This document shows, piece after piece, positions 1-8,341 of a stretch of DNA of 64,000 bases. The notes below the pieces were generated by a model. It worked only from the letters and a program-made list of their open reading frames with translations. It had not been told where the DNA came from and did not search any database. This DNA comes from Streptomyces tanashiensis (GTDB lineage: Bacteria; Actinomycetota; Actinomycetes; Streptomycetales; Streptomycetaceae): assembly GCF_014648895.1 (NCBI RefSeq), contig NZ_BMRZ01000001.1, forward strand, positions 806,001-870,000, read 5' to 3'. Position 1 is the stretch's first letter. Each line of letters begins with the position of its first letter. Both the position numbers and the translations under genes were made by a program.

Positions 1-759
1 GCCGACCTCGCCGTCGAGCTTGACGTAGTTGAGGCCCTTGGCCTTGGCGGCAGCCTCGAGCGGGTTGGCTGCGGCCTTGTCCTCGAGCGCCTCGTGGTCG
101 GGCTGACGGAAGTCGGCGTTCTCGTCGAGAGACACCTTTCCGTCGAGGGCCAGAATGCGGCCGTCCTTGGTCTTGACCAGCGGGTTGACCTCGACGAGGA
201 GCGCGTCCTCGGCGACGAAGGTCTTCCACAGGGTCACCAGGGCCTCGGCGACACCCTCGGCCACGTCGGCCGGGAACTTCGCCAGGGCCACGATCTCGCG
301 GGCCTTCTCGATGTCAACGCCGTCGACGGCGTTGACCGGGACCTTCGCGAGGGCCTCGGGGGTCTTCTCCGCGACCTCCTCGATGTCCATGCCGCCCTGC
401 ACCGACGCCATCGCGAGGAAGGTGCGGTTGGTGCGGTCGAGGAGGTACGAGACGTAGTACTCCGCCTCGATCTCCGGGGACAGCTCGGCGATCATCACCT
501 TGTGGACCGTGTGGCCCTTGATGTCCATCCCGAGGATGTCCGTCGCACGGGCGACGGCCTCGTCCGGGGTGGCGGCCAGCTTGACGCCGCCGGCCTTGCC
601 GCGGCCACCGACCTTCACCTGCGCCTTGACGACCGACTTGCCGCCAAGACGCTCGGTGGCCTCGCGCGCCGCCTCAGGCGTGTCGATGACTTCACCGGCC
701 AGCACCGGTACACCGTGCTTGGCGAAGAGGTCCCTCGCCTGGTACTCGAACAGGTCCAC
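1..759 (-). CDS. sucC: Succinyl-CoA ligase (ADP-forming) beta subunit, 5' part
   Basis: Beta subunit of succinyl-CoA synthetase, the TCA-cycle enzyme that couples succinyl-CoA cleavage to nucleoside triphosphate formation; it carries the ATP-grasp domain and works with SucD in the cytosol. The protein starts with the family N-terminus [20 protein letters not shown] and continues through the Gly-rich ATP-grasp region. About 253 of the usual 390 or so codons are present; the gene runs off the left edge. The GTG start was chosen because it gives the family N-terminus and has an AAGGGAC-like ribosome site upstream. sucD would be expected just beyond the window. A 558-bp gap containing a tandem repeat separates it from the upstream vWA gene, so it probably has its own promoter. 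Confidence 0.95.
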   Translation of the reverse strand, partial: MDLFEYQARDLFAKHGVPVLAGEVIDTPEAAREATERLGGKSVVKAQVKVGGRGKAGGVKLAATPDEAVARATDILGMDIKGHTVHKVMIAELSPEIEAEYYVSYLLDRTNRTFLAMASVQGGMDIEEVAEKTPEALAKVPVNAVDGVDIEKAREIVALAKFPADVAEGVAEALVTLWKTFVAEDALLVEVNPLVKTKDGRILALDGKVSLDENADFRQPDHEALEDKAAANPLEAAAKAKGLNYVKLDGEVG

Positions 760-1317
760 GCGCGTCCGTCCCTTTTCTGATGATCGCGGTTCGTTGTCTG
801 CGTGGGCGTGCCGCGAAGGGCAACGTGACTGCGCTGTCACAAGGGAGGCGTGCACGGAGTCCGTGGACGCGGCATGTCCGTCTCGCAGGTTATCCCCGTG
901 GGCCGTGGGTCCCTAAATCGCAGATCACAACAGAGCGGTGATACGGGTCACAGACCGTACGGACCGGGGGGCTGTCCGTAGGGGTGACGGGACGGGCCCA
1001 TGGACCCCTCGCGGCAGGCGGGGACTGGCCTTTGGGGCCCTCACGACGCGCCGGACGCCAGGGTGAGGGGTGTTCCGGCGCGAGTGTGATATGGGCCTCA
1101 GTCGGGTCGCGAGCACCCGTGTGGGTGGTCCCACGGCGACGGATTCCGTAGTCCTCGCGCCCCGGGCCGGGCGTCGAGCCGGGCCTCGGGCCGGGCCTCG
1201 GGCCGGGCCTCGGGCCGGGCCTCGGGCCGGGCCTCGGGCCGGGCCTCGGGCCGGGCCTCGGGCCGGGCCTCGGGCCGGGCCTCGGGCCGGGCCTCGGGCC
1301 GGATCCCGGGCCCCGGG
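760..1317. other. Gene-free stretch between sucC and the vWA gene
   Basis: I see no convincing gene here. Open frames on the + strand are GC-driven, and one of them only reads through the 12-bp tandem repeat as RAGP repeats. The sucC promoter should lie in the left half (about 780-1080), but I cannot pick a clear -35/-10 pair. The right third is the repeat listed separately. Confidence 0.6.
1176..1307. repeat. 12-bp tandem repeat, about 11 units
   Basis: The unit GGGCCGGGCCTC is repeated head to tail, with ten near-perfect copies from 1176 to 1295 and a diverged copy ending at 1307. It begins 10 bp beyond the stop codon of the vWA gene, on its 3' side. Each pair of units supplies four GGG runs with 2-4 base loops on the + strand, the pattern of a potential G-quadruplex. 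It may act in transcript ending or be a neutral satellite. No T-rich tract follows. Confidence 0.9.
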
Positions 1318-2478
1318 TCAGGCCTCGGGTATCGGGAGCGGGCGCTTCTCCAGGGCGGCCGCCATGATCTCCGGGAACAGGTCGGGGGTGCAGGCGAAGG
1401 CCGGGACGCCGAGCGCGGCGAGCGCGGCCGCGTGGTCCCGGTCGTAGGCGGGGGCGCCCTCGTCGGAGAGCGCGAGCAGCGCGACGAACTGCACGCCGGA
1501 GGCCTTCATCGCCGCGACCCGCTTCAGCATCTCGTCGCGGATGCCTCCCTCGTACAGGTCGCTGACGAGGACGACGACGGTGTCGGCGGGGCGGGTGATC
1601 TTCGACTGGCAGTGGGCGAGGGCGCGGTTGATGTCGGTGCCGCCGCCGAGCCGGGTGCCGAAGAGGACGTCGACCGGGTCGTCGAGCCGGTCGGTCAGGT
1701 CGACGACGGAGGTGTCGAAGACGACGAGGCGGGTGGCGAGGGACCGCATGGAGGCGAGCACCGCGCCGAAGACCGCGGCGTGGACGACGGAGGCCGCCAT
1801 GGAGCCCGACTGGTCGACGCAGAGCACCACCTCCTTCCTGACCCCCCGGGAGGCACGCCCGTGGCCGACGAGCCGCTCGGGGACGACCGTGCGGTGCTCG
1901 GGCAGGTAGTTCCGCAGGTTGGCGCGGATCGTGCGGTCCCAGTCGATGTCGCGGTGGCGGGGGCGGCTGATCCGGGCGGAGCGGTCGAGCGCGCCGGTGA
2001 GGGCGGCACGGGTGCGGCCGGCGAGGCGCTTCTCCAGCTCGTCCACGACCTTGCGGACGACGGCACGGGCGGTCTCCCGGGTCGTCTCGGGCATCGCCCT
2101 GCCGAGAGAGAGCAGGGTGCCGACGAGGTGCACGTCGGGCTCGACGGCCTCCAGCATCTCCGGCTCCAGGAGGAGGGTCGCGAGCCCGAGGCGGTCGATC
2201 GCGTCCCGCTGCATCACCTGGACGACGGAACTCGGGAAGTACGTGCGGATGTCACCCAGCCAGCGGGCGACGGAGGGCGCGGAGGCGCCGAGCCCGGCCG
2301 AGCGGTCCCGTCCGGTCCGGTCGTCGCCCTGGCCCTTGCGGTCGTAGAGGGCGGTGAGGGCCCCGTCCATGGCGGCGTCGGTGCCGGTGAGGGCCCGGCC
2401 GGTGCCCTCGGCCTCTCCGCCGCCCAGGACCAGCCGCCAGCGGCGCAGCCGCTCGTCGTCGGTGAGGGTCGTGCTCAT
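1318..2478 (-). CDS. vWA-domain protein (CoxE-like), third gene of the MoxR operon
   Basis: A 386-residue cytosolic protein with a C-terminal von Willebrand factor A domain. The metal-ion-dependent adhesion site is complete: DQSGSM at residues 222-227, a Thr in GGGTD at about 281, and Asp in VSDLYEGG at about 307. The first 200 residues are helical and Arg-rich, as in CoxE/vWA partners of MoxR ATPases. There is no signal peptide. Its ATG overlaps the TGA of the DUF5682 gene (ATGA), which indicates translational coupling and probably a joint complex. In MoxR/vWA pairs the vWA protein is usually the adaptor that links the AAA+ ring to a target; the target here is unknown. The family assignment is secure, the cellular role is not. 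Confidence 0.9.
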   Translation of the reverse strand: MSTTLTDDERLRRWRLVLGGGEAEGTGRALTGTDAAMDGALTALYDRKGQGDDRTGRDRSAGLGASAPSVARWLGDIRTYFPSSVVQVMQRDAIDRLGLATLLLEPEMLEAVEPDVHLVGTLLSLGRAMPETTRETARAVVRKVVDELEKRLAGRTRAALTGALDRSARISRPRHRDIDWDRTIRANLRNYLPEHRTVVPERLVGHGRASRGVRKEVVLCVDQSGSMAASVVHAAVFGAVLASMRSLATRLVVFDTSVVDLTDRLDDPVDVLFGTRLGGGTDINRALAHCQSKITRPADTVVVLVSDLYEGGIRDEMLKRVAAMKASGVQFVALLALSDEGAPAYDRDHAAALAALGVPAFACTPDLFPEIMAAALEKRPLPIPEA

Positions 2479-5111
2479 GCGGTGACCTCCGTTCCGAGGA
2501 TGAGGTGGAGCAGGGGCAGGACGGCGTCGGCCCGCGCGGGGTCGGGGGCGGGGGCGAAGCCGGGCACCCCGGGCGCGGAGGGCCCCGGACCGCCCGAGCG
2601 GGGGCCCCGGGCGACCAGCTCTCCGAGGGTCCGGCGAACGCCCGGCTCGTACGCGGAGAAGGTACGGCGCAGCAGCGGCAGCACATCGGTGAAGGCCTCG
2701 TCCGGCACGCCGGTCAGCCAGGCGTCGACCAGGCCGAGGAGACGCTCGTCGTGGACGAGGAGGAGCCCGCCGCCGGAGGCCCCGCCGACGAAGCCGTCGA
2801 TCCAGGCGGCGGCGTCGGCCGGCGGGGTGCCGGGCGAGAGGGCGCGGCTCATGAGCAGCGCGGCCTCCCCCTCCCCGAGCCGCCCTTCGTCGAGCAGGAG
2901 CCGGGCGGCCCGCCCCCGAAGTCCCCCCGGCACCCGATCCCACCCGGCAAGCCGCCGCAGCACCCCACTCCACCGACCACCGAGACCGGGGGTGAGGGGA
3001 AGGGCGGGTCCGGCGTCCGGCTCGGGCCCGTCCAGGGCGGCGGCGGGCGTGTCGGGGCGGTCCTCGTGGAGGAGGCCGATCGCCGCGTGGACGGCGTCGA
3101 GCCGGTCCCGCATCTGCGCGGCGGCGTCCGCGTCGAGTCCGGCGCAGGCGGGCGGCAGGCCCACGCAGATCCGCTCGGCGAGCCCTGCGGCGACCTCGCC
3201 GAGCGCCGCCGTGCCGGTGCCGCGGACGTCGCCGTAGCGCAGGGAGCGGGCCAGGGCCGGGAGGGCCTGGGCGAGGTGGGCGACGTCGGCGTCGAGCGCG
3301 GCCCGGTCCGCGAGCGCCCGCATGACGACGGGCAGCGCGTCGGTGAGCCCGGCGAGGAGGCACTGCTCGGCGAGGGCGGTGACGTCGGCGAGCGCGGTCG
3401 CGGCGAGGGCGAGGGACTCGGCCTTCGCGGTGGCCGCGCCCTCGACGGTGGTGCCCCAGACACCGGCCTCGGCGACCTGGACGTGCAGCTCGGGCTCCCA
3501 GCGCAGCCGCCAGGTCTCCCGGAAGGTGCCGGTGCCGGCCCGTCCGGCGGCCGGCTCGCCCCAGTGGACACCGAGGAGGCGCAGCCGGTGCAGCAGGCGG
3601 CTGCGCTCGCCGTCGGTCTCCTTGCGCAGGTCGAGCCCGAGCTCGCGCTCCTGGGCCTCGGGCTTGAGGCGCAGGGTGCGCTGGCGGCGGGTCAGGTCGC
3701 GTTGGAGGGGTACGGCGGGGGCGGCGGCCGGGACCTCGCCGAGGACGTCGCCGACGACGAGCCGGTCGCGGACGAGGCCGAGCGGCACGTCGGAGCCCTC
3801 GCAGAGGACCGCGCGGACGGCGTCGGTCGTCTCGTCGAGGCCGGGGAGCGGACGGCCGCGCAGGGCCGCGAGGGTCTCGGCGAGCCGGACGGCCTCGATG
3901 ACGTGCGCGGAGGAGACGGGGTGGTCCTCGGCCCTGAGGAGCCCGGCGACCTTGGTCATCCAGCGCTCGACGGGCCGGTCGGGGGCGGCGAAGAGGTGTC
4001 CGTACCAGCCGGGCGCGTCGATTCCGGCCCCGTAGCCGGAGCGGCGGGCGAGCCTGCGGTGGGTCCAGGGGACCCAGGTCAGTTCGGTCTTCGCGCGGGG
4101 CAGGCCCTTGAGGAGCGCCTTGTCGGCGGCGACGGTGGTCCTGCGGGTGAGCGCGGGCACGTGCCAGGCGCCGCAGACGACGGCGACGGAGTCCCCGAAC
4201 TCCTTGCGGGCGGCGCGCAGCCGCAGCCGCATGTGCGCCTCGCGGACCAGGTCGCGGGGATGGCCGCCGTGCCCGTACGTCTCGCGCAGGGCGCCCATGG
4301 CCTCGGCGAGGGCCTCGAAGGGGGCGGTGGGGTCGCCGTCCCCGCGCAGCTCGACGACGTCCTCCCACCAGCGCTCGGCGTCCTCGTGTCCGGCGGCCCG
4401 GGCGAGCTCGGCGACGGGGTCGATCCGCAGGCCGCTGCCGCTGACCTCGTCCTCGTCGCCCTCGTCGCTCCAGGTGGGGTCGGCGGCGGCGAGGGTGTGG
4501 GCGGCGGGCAGGTCGAAGAAGCGGACGGGGACGCCCCGTTCGAGGGCCCAGCGGATCGCGACCCACTCGGGCGAGAACTCCGCCATCGGCCAGAACGCGG
4601 CCCGCCCCGGGTCGTCCACGGCGTGCGCGAGGAGGGCGACGGGCGGCCGCATGCCGGGGTCGGCGGCGAGCGCCACGAGGGCGTCGGCCTCGGCGGGGCC
4701 CTCGACGAGCACGGCGGCGGGCTGCTCCGCCTCCAGGGCGGCCCGCACGCCACGCGCGGACCCGGGCCCGTGGTGCCGCACGCCGAGCAACAGGGGCCCG
4801 ACCCGCCCCCCGGCACCTCCGGCCCTGGCGCCCCCGGTCCTGGCGCCCCCGGTCCGGTCGGGCTCGGTCCGGTCGGGCTCGGTCCGCTCGGCGCCGGCCC
4901 ACTCGGCCCCGGCCCATTCGGCCCCGGCCCTGGCGCCCCCGGTCCGGTCGGCCCCAGTCCGCTCGGTCCTCGTCCGCTCGGCCCCGGCCCGCTCGGTCCC
5001 TACCCGCTCGGGCTCAGCGTCGGGCACCCGGTCCGTCTCCGGCACGGGCACCCACCCGTCGTCCGGCGCGTGGGACGCGTCCCGCTCCGAGGCCGTGGGC
5101 GTGGGCGTCAT
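2475..5111 (-). CDS. DUF5682 family protein, TraB/ChaN-like N-terminal domain inferred
   Basis: An 878-residue protein between the MoxR ATPase and the vWA gene, overlapping both by ATGA. Residues 38-103 are a low-complexity Arg/Thr/Gly/Glu/Asp stretch encoded by imperfect short DNA repeats. The conserved part starts at about residue 104: GVRHHGPGSAR (110-120), VLVEGPAEAD (134-143) and VVCGAWHVPAL (311-321). The spacing of these His-bearing motifs resembles the TraB/GumN/ChaN/EreA hydrolase-like fold; that relation is my inference, while the DUF5682 label rests on the GVRHHGPGSAR signature. The remainder is a long helical region with no catalytic motif I recognise and no membrane segment. The true start could be a later GTG just before the conserved domain, since the N-terminal tail looks poorly conserved. 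Function is unknown. Confidence 0.85.
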   Translation of the reverse strand: MTPTPTASERDASHAPDDGWVPVPETDRVPDAEPERVGTERAGAERTRTERTGADRTGGARAGAEWAGAEWAGAERTEPDRTEPDRTGGARTGGARAGGAGGRVGPLLLGVRHHGPGSARGVRAALEAEQPAAVLVEGPAEADALVALAADPGMRPPVALLAHAVDDPGRAAFWPMAEFSPEWVAIRWALERGVPVRFFDLPAAHTLAAADPTWSDEGDEDEVSGSGLRIDPVAELARAAGHEDAERWWEDVVELRGDGDPTAPFEALAEAMGALRETYGHGGHPRDLVREAHMRLRLRAARKEFGDSVAVVCGAWHVPALTRRTTVAADKALLKGLPRAKTELTWVPWTHRRLARRSGYGAGIDAPGWYGHLFAAPDRPVERWMTKVAGLLRAEDHPVSSAHVIEAVRLAETLAALRGRPLPGLDETTDAVRAVLCEGSDVPLGLVRDRLVVGDVLGEVPAAAPAVPLQRDLTRRQRTLRLKPEAQERELGLDLRKETDGERSRLLHRLRLLGVHWGEPAAGRAGTGTFRETWRLRWEPELHVQVAEAGVWGTTVEGAATAKAESLALAATALADVTALAEQCLLAGLTDALPVVMRALADRAALDADVAHLAQALPALARSLRYGDVRGTGTAALGEVAAGLAERICVGLPPACAGLDADAAAQMRDRLDAVHAAIGLLHEDRPDTPAAALDGPEPDAGPALPLTPGLGGRWSGVLRRLAGWDRVPGGLRGRAARLLLDEGRLGEGEAALLMSRALSPGTPPADAAAWIDGFVGGASGGGLLLVHDERLLGLVDAWLTGVPDEAFTDVLPLLRRTFSAYEPGVRRTLGELVARGPRSGGPGPSAPGVPGFAPAPDPARADAVLPLLHLILGTEVTA

Positions 5112-6265
5112 GCGCTCACCTCGCGGCAGGCGCGGTAGAAGTCCTTCCAGCCGTCTCTCTCCCGTACGACCGTCTCCAGGTACTCCTGCCAGACGACCCG
5201 GTCGGCCGCCGGGTCGCGGACGACCGCGCCGAGGATGCCGGCGGCGACGTCGGCGGGGCGCAGGACGCCGTCGCCGAAGTGGGCGGCGAGGGCGAGCCCG
5301 CCCGTCACGACGGAGATCGCCTCGGCCGTGGAGAGCGTCCCCGAGGGGGACTTGACCCGCGTCCGGCCGTCGGTGGTGATCCCGTCCCGCAGCTCGCGGA
5401 AGACGGTGACGACCCGGCGGATCTCGTCCACGCCGTCGGGCAGGGCGGGCAGTTCCAGGGAGCGTCCGAGCTGCTCGACGCGGCGGGCGACGATGTCGAC
5501 CTCGGCCTCGGGGGTCGCGGGCAGCGGCAGCACGACGGTGTTGAAGCGACGGCGCAGGGCGCTGGAGAGCTCGTTGACACCCCGGTCGCGGTCGTTGGCG
5601 GTGGCGATGAGGTTGAAGCCGGGGACGGCCTGCACCTCCTGCCCCAGTTCGGGGACGGGCAGGGTCTTCTCGGACAGGATCGTGATGAGCGTGTCCTGCA
5701 CGTCGGCGGGGATGCGGGTGAGCTCCTCGACCCGGGCGGTCATGCCCTGGGACATCGCGCGCATCACGGGGCTGGGGACGAGGGCGTCCCCGCTGGGGCC
5801 GTGGGCGAGGAGCCGGGCGTAGTTCCAGCCGTACCGGATGGCTTCCTCGGGCGTGCCGGCGGTGCCCTGGACGAGGAGGGTGGAGTCGCCGCTGACGGCG
5901 GCGGCGAGGTGCTCGGAGACCCAGGTCTTCGCGGTGCCGGGGACGCCGAGCAGGAGCAGCGCGCGGTCGGTGGCGAGCGTGGTGACGGCGACTTCCACGA
6001 TGCGGCGCGGTCCGACGTACTTGGGCGTGACGACGGTCCCGTCGGGGAGCGTGCCGCCGAGGAGGTAGGTGGCGACGGCCCACGGCGAGAGGCGCCAGCG
6101 GGCGGGCCGGGGCCGGTCGTCGGCGGCGGCGAGGGCGGCGAGTTCGTGGGCGAAGGCGTGCTCGGCGTGCGGCCGCAGGACCTCGGTGGCGGTCTGCGGC
6201 CGTCCCGGTCCGGTGTCCGTCTCGACACCGGAACCGGACTTCGCGATGGTTTCGGGCACGGGCAT
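5108..6265 (-). CDS. MoxR-type AAA+ ATPase
   Basis: A 385-residue AAA+ ATPase of the MoxR group, first gene of the leftward arm. Walker A is GVPGTAKT (107-114). The Walker B/DEINR-equivalent segment is VEELTRIP (179-186). A sensor-like ATAND motif (221-225) and an Arg-finger segment SSALRRRF (234-241) follow. MoxR ATPases act as chaperone-like motors with vWA proteins, and the gene order here (ATPase, DUF5682, vWA, each overlapping the next by ATGA) fits one complex. The ATG at 6265 was chosen over upstream in-frame codons because GGAGGGG lies seven bases before it. A DNA-damage-type promoter is seen at 6304-6326, giving a leader of about 30 nt. Confidence 0.92.
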   Translation of the reverse strand: MPVPETIAKSGSGVETDTGPGRPQTATEVLRPHAEHAFAHELAALAAADDRPRPARWRLSPWAVATYLLGGTLPDGTVVTPKYVGPRRIVEVAVTTLATDRALLLLGVPGTAKTWVSEHLAAAVSGDSTLLVQGTAGTPEEAIRYGWNYARLLAHGPSGDALVPSPVMRAMSQGMTARVEELTRIPADVQDTLITILSEKTLPVPELGQEVQAVPGFNLIATANDRDRGVNELSSALRRRFNTVVLPLPATPEAEVDIVARRVEQLGRSLELPALPDGVDEIRRVVTVFRELRDGITTDGRTRVKSPSGTLSTAEAISVVTGGLALAAHFGDGVLRPADVAAGILGAVVRDPAADRVVWQEYLETVVRERDGWKDFYRACREVSA

Positions 6266-6303
6266 GGATCCCCCTCCAGATCGTTCGACCTGCTGTGCGA
6301 TCC

Positions 6304-6326
6304 ACCGTGCACCATGCCACTGACAA
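6304..6326 (-). promoter_or_regulatory. PafBC/RecA-NDp-type promoter of the MoxR operon
   Basis: Read on the minus strand this is TTGTCAGTG, eight bases, then CACGGT. It matches the actinobacterial LexA-independent DNA-damage motif TTGTCRGTG-N8-TANNNT in all nine upstream bases; the -10 keeps the A and the final T but has C for the first T. The expected transcript start lies about 32 nt before the MoxR ATG. The same 11-mer TTGTCAGTGGC occurs before the divergent SWIM gene. Confidence 0.75.
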
Positions 6327-6382
6327 TCGGATGTCACCGCTGGTCAGGGCCGGTTGGAAAGGTGAGGGAGGGTCAGGGAGGG

Positions 6383-6796
6383 TCAGCCCACGATCGGGGA
6401 GACGGCGACGCAGCCGCCCGCCATCGCCTGCTCGGCCTTGGCCTCCTTGATGACCTTGCCGTTGAAGATGACCTTGCAGGTGAGGTCGGCGGGGTCGAGC
6501 GAGACGGGCATGACGGCCGGCGGCATGATGCCCTTCAGCGTCACCGTCTTCTTCCACGGCGTGGCCGGCTTCTTCTCCGACTCGATCTTCGGCTCCATCG
6601 CGGTGCCGCCGCCGGCGTGGTAGTCGATCGACTCGATGCCCTTGCCGCTGACCTCGTACGTGACCTCGTAGGTCTCGTTCACGGACTTGTCGACCTGGTC
6701 GGCGGCCTTCTCGGCGACCTCGGAGCAGGCCCCGAGGCCGAGGGCGAGGCCGGCGACGGCGAGGGCCGAGACGGCGGTGCGGGCGGTGCGCTTCAT
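6383..6796 (-). CDS. Small secreted lipoprotein, MmpS-like C-terminal domain
   Basis: A 137-residue exported protein. The signal peptide begins MKRTARTAVSALAVAG and ends in a lipobox LGAC, so Cys24 should be lipidated and the protein anchored outside the membrane. The mature part (EVTYEVSGKGIESIDYHAGGG, then a Lys/Trp-containing strand) resembles the MmpS transport-accessory fold; this is a resemblance, not proof. It lies between the two arms of the MoxR/SWIM cassette, with 117 bp to the MoxR start. It could share the cassette's regulation only if transcription reads through; an own promoter is more likely, because a TTGACT and two CTTTAC repeats lie about 60 nt upstream of its start (6850-6870). 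A role in the cassette is possible but unproven. Confidence 0.8.
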   Translation of the reverse strand: MKRTARTAVSALAVAGLALGLGACSEVAEKAADQVDKSVNETYEVTYEVSGKGIESIDYHAGGGTAMEPKIESEKKPATPWKKTVTLKGIMPPAVMPVSLDPADLTCKVIFNGKVIKEAKAEQAMAGGCVAVSPIVG

Positions 6797-6926
6797 GAGG
6801 TCCCCTGGGCGGCGTGGTGCGGTTCGTCGGTCGCCGCAGAGAATCGTAAAGAGACGGTAAAGTCAAATCCCGTCCCGCTCGCCTTCCGCCGCCTCCTCGC
6901 CTCGCGGAACCGCCGGTCCGAGGGCG

Positions 6927-6949
6927 TTGTCAGTGGCGGCCTCTACCGT
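6927..6949 (+). promoter_or_regulatory. PafBC/RecA-NDp-type promoter of the SWIM operon
   Basis: TTGTCAGTG (6927-6935), eight bases, then TACCGT (6944-6949): a perfect match to TTGTCRGTG-N8-TANNNT, the RecA-independent DNA-damage promoter of actinobacteria. Transcription should begin about seven bases after the -10, at or next to the ATG at 6957, so the SWIM mRNA is probably leaderless. This also rules out the in-frame TTG at 6927 as a start codon. Confidence 0.85.
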
Positions 6950-6956
6950 CGACGAC

Positions 6957-8303
6957 ATGAATGCCATGGGGGTGCGCTGGACGGCTGAGCAGGTGCTGGC
7001 ACTGGCTCCTGACGAAGCGTCGCGCAGAGCGGGGAGCGAGCTCGGCACGGCCGGGCCCTGGTCCGAGACGGGGTGCGACGAGGACGCCGTCTGGGGCCTG
7101 TGCAAGGGCGGCGGAAGCACGCCGTACCGGACGGTCGTCGACACCACGGGCCCCGCCTACTCCTGTGGCTGCCCCAGCCGCAAGTCCCCCTGCAAGCACG
7201 CGCTGGGCCTGCTGCTGCTCCGGGCGGCGGACGGGATCGCCGCCGAGGACTCCCCCGCACCCGACTGGGCCGCGCGATGGATCGCCGGGCGGCGCGGCCG
7301 GGCCGAGAGCGCCGACCGGCGCACCGGCGACGCGACCCCTGGGGCGACGGCGGACCCCGAGGCCGCGCGCCGCAGGGCCGAGCGCAGGGCGGCCCGGATC
7401 ACCTCGGGCGCACGGGAGCTGGAGCAGCGCCTCGCCGACCTGCTGCGCGGCGGCCTGGCATCGGCCGGGCAGGCGGGGTACGGACTGTGGGAGGAGACGG
7501 CGGCCCGCATGGTCGACGCGCAGGCGCCCGGACTCGCCGGGCGGGTGCGGGAGTTGGGTGCCATACCGGGCTCGGGGCCGGGCTGGCCCGTGCGACTCCT
7601 TGAGGAGTGCGCGCTGACCCATCTCCTCGACCGGGCGTGGCTCGCGGCGGACCGGCTGCCCGCCCCGTTCGCGACGACGGTACGGACCCGGGTGGGCCTC
7701 ACCTCCCCGGCCGGCGGCGTCCCGGTGCGGGACCACTGGCTGGTCCTCGCTCAGTACGACGCGGCCGACGCCCGGCTGACCACCCGGCGGATCTGGCTGT
7801 ACGGCACGACGACCGGGCGCACCGCGCTCCTGCTCTCCTTCGGCGCGGCGGGCCGGGCACCCCAGCTCGCGCTCCCCGTGGGCGCGCTGCTCGACGGCGA
7901 GCTGACCCCGCACACCGGCTCCGGCCAGGTGCGGGCGGAGCCGGGCGAGCGGTTCGTCCCGGTCTCCGGCCCCGTCGCCCCGCCGGCGGGCGGACCGGTC
8001 GGCGCGGCGCTGGACGCCTACGGCCGCGCGCTGGGCGGGGACCCGTGGCTGGATTCCTGGCCCGTGACGCTGAGCGGGGTCGTACCTGCGCGCGCGGAGT
8101 ACGGCTGGCAGCTCGCCGACGCCGACGGCCGCGAGGCACTGCCCCTGACACCCGCGGCCCAGTCCCGCCCCGGTCTCTGGCGCCTGGTCGCCCTCTCCGG
8201 CGGTGCCCCGGTGACGGTCTTCGGGGAGTGCGGGCACCGCGGGTTCACCCCGCTCGCCGCCTGGTCGCCGGAGACCCCGGGCGAGACGGTCCCCCTCATA
8301 TGA
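6957..8303 (+). CDS. SWIM zinc-finger protein
   Basis: A 448-residue protein, first gene of the rightward arm. A SWIM zinc finger is complete near the N-terminus: Cys70-x-Cys72, then Cys79-x-His81 within YSCGCPSRKSPCKHALG. SWIM domains bind DNA or protein. The rest (residues 150-448) has no enzyme motif I recognise. The ATG at 6957 was chosen because a PafBC-type promoter ends at 6949, which makes the message leaderless; an ATG nine bases later is an alternative. It is followed after 38 bp by the DUF5691 gene, probably in one operon, and is divergent from the MoxR-DUF5682-vWA operon. SWIM, DUF5691, MoxR, DUF5682 and vWA genes keeping company suggests one functional system. Confidence 0.88.
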   Translation: MNAMGVRWTAEQVLALAPDEASRRAGSELGTAGPWSETGCDEDAVWGLCKGGGSTPYRTVVDTTGPAYSCGCPSRKSPCKHALGLLLLRAADGIAAEDSPAPDWAARWIAGRRGRAESADRRTGDATPGATADPEAARRRAERRAARITSGARELEQRLADLLRGGLASAGQAGYGLWEETAARMVDAQAPGLAGRVRELGAIPGSGPGWPVRLLEECALTHLLDRAWLAADRLPAPFATTVRTRVGLTSPAGGVPVRDHWLVLAQYDAADARLTTRRIWLYGTTTGRTALLLSFGAAGRAPQLALPVGALLDGELTPHTGSGQVRAEPGERFVPVSGPVAPPAGGPVGAALDAYGRALGGDPWLDSWPVTLSGVVPARAEYGWQLADADGREALPLTPAAQSRPGLWRLVALSGGAPVTVFGECGHRGFTPLAAWSPETPGETVPLI

Positions 8304-8341
8304 CGCCCGGTCACCACGCACCGACCCGCAGGAGGAGCCCG

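Noticed and set aside
1070..1447. Rightward frame encoding a RAGP repeat protein
   Set aside because: It is only a translation of the 12-bp tandem repeat, has no ribosome site and overlaps the vWA gene.
6927..6956. TTG at 6927 as start of the SWIM gene
   Set aside because: It lies inside the promoter motif; the first transcribed start codon is ATG 6957.
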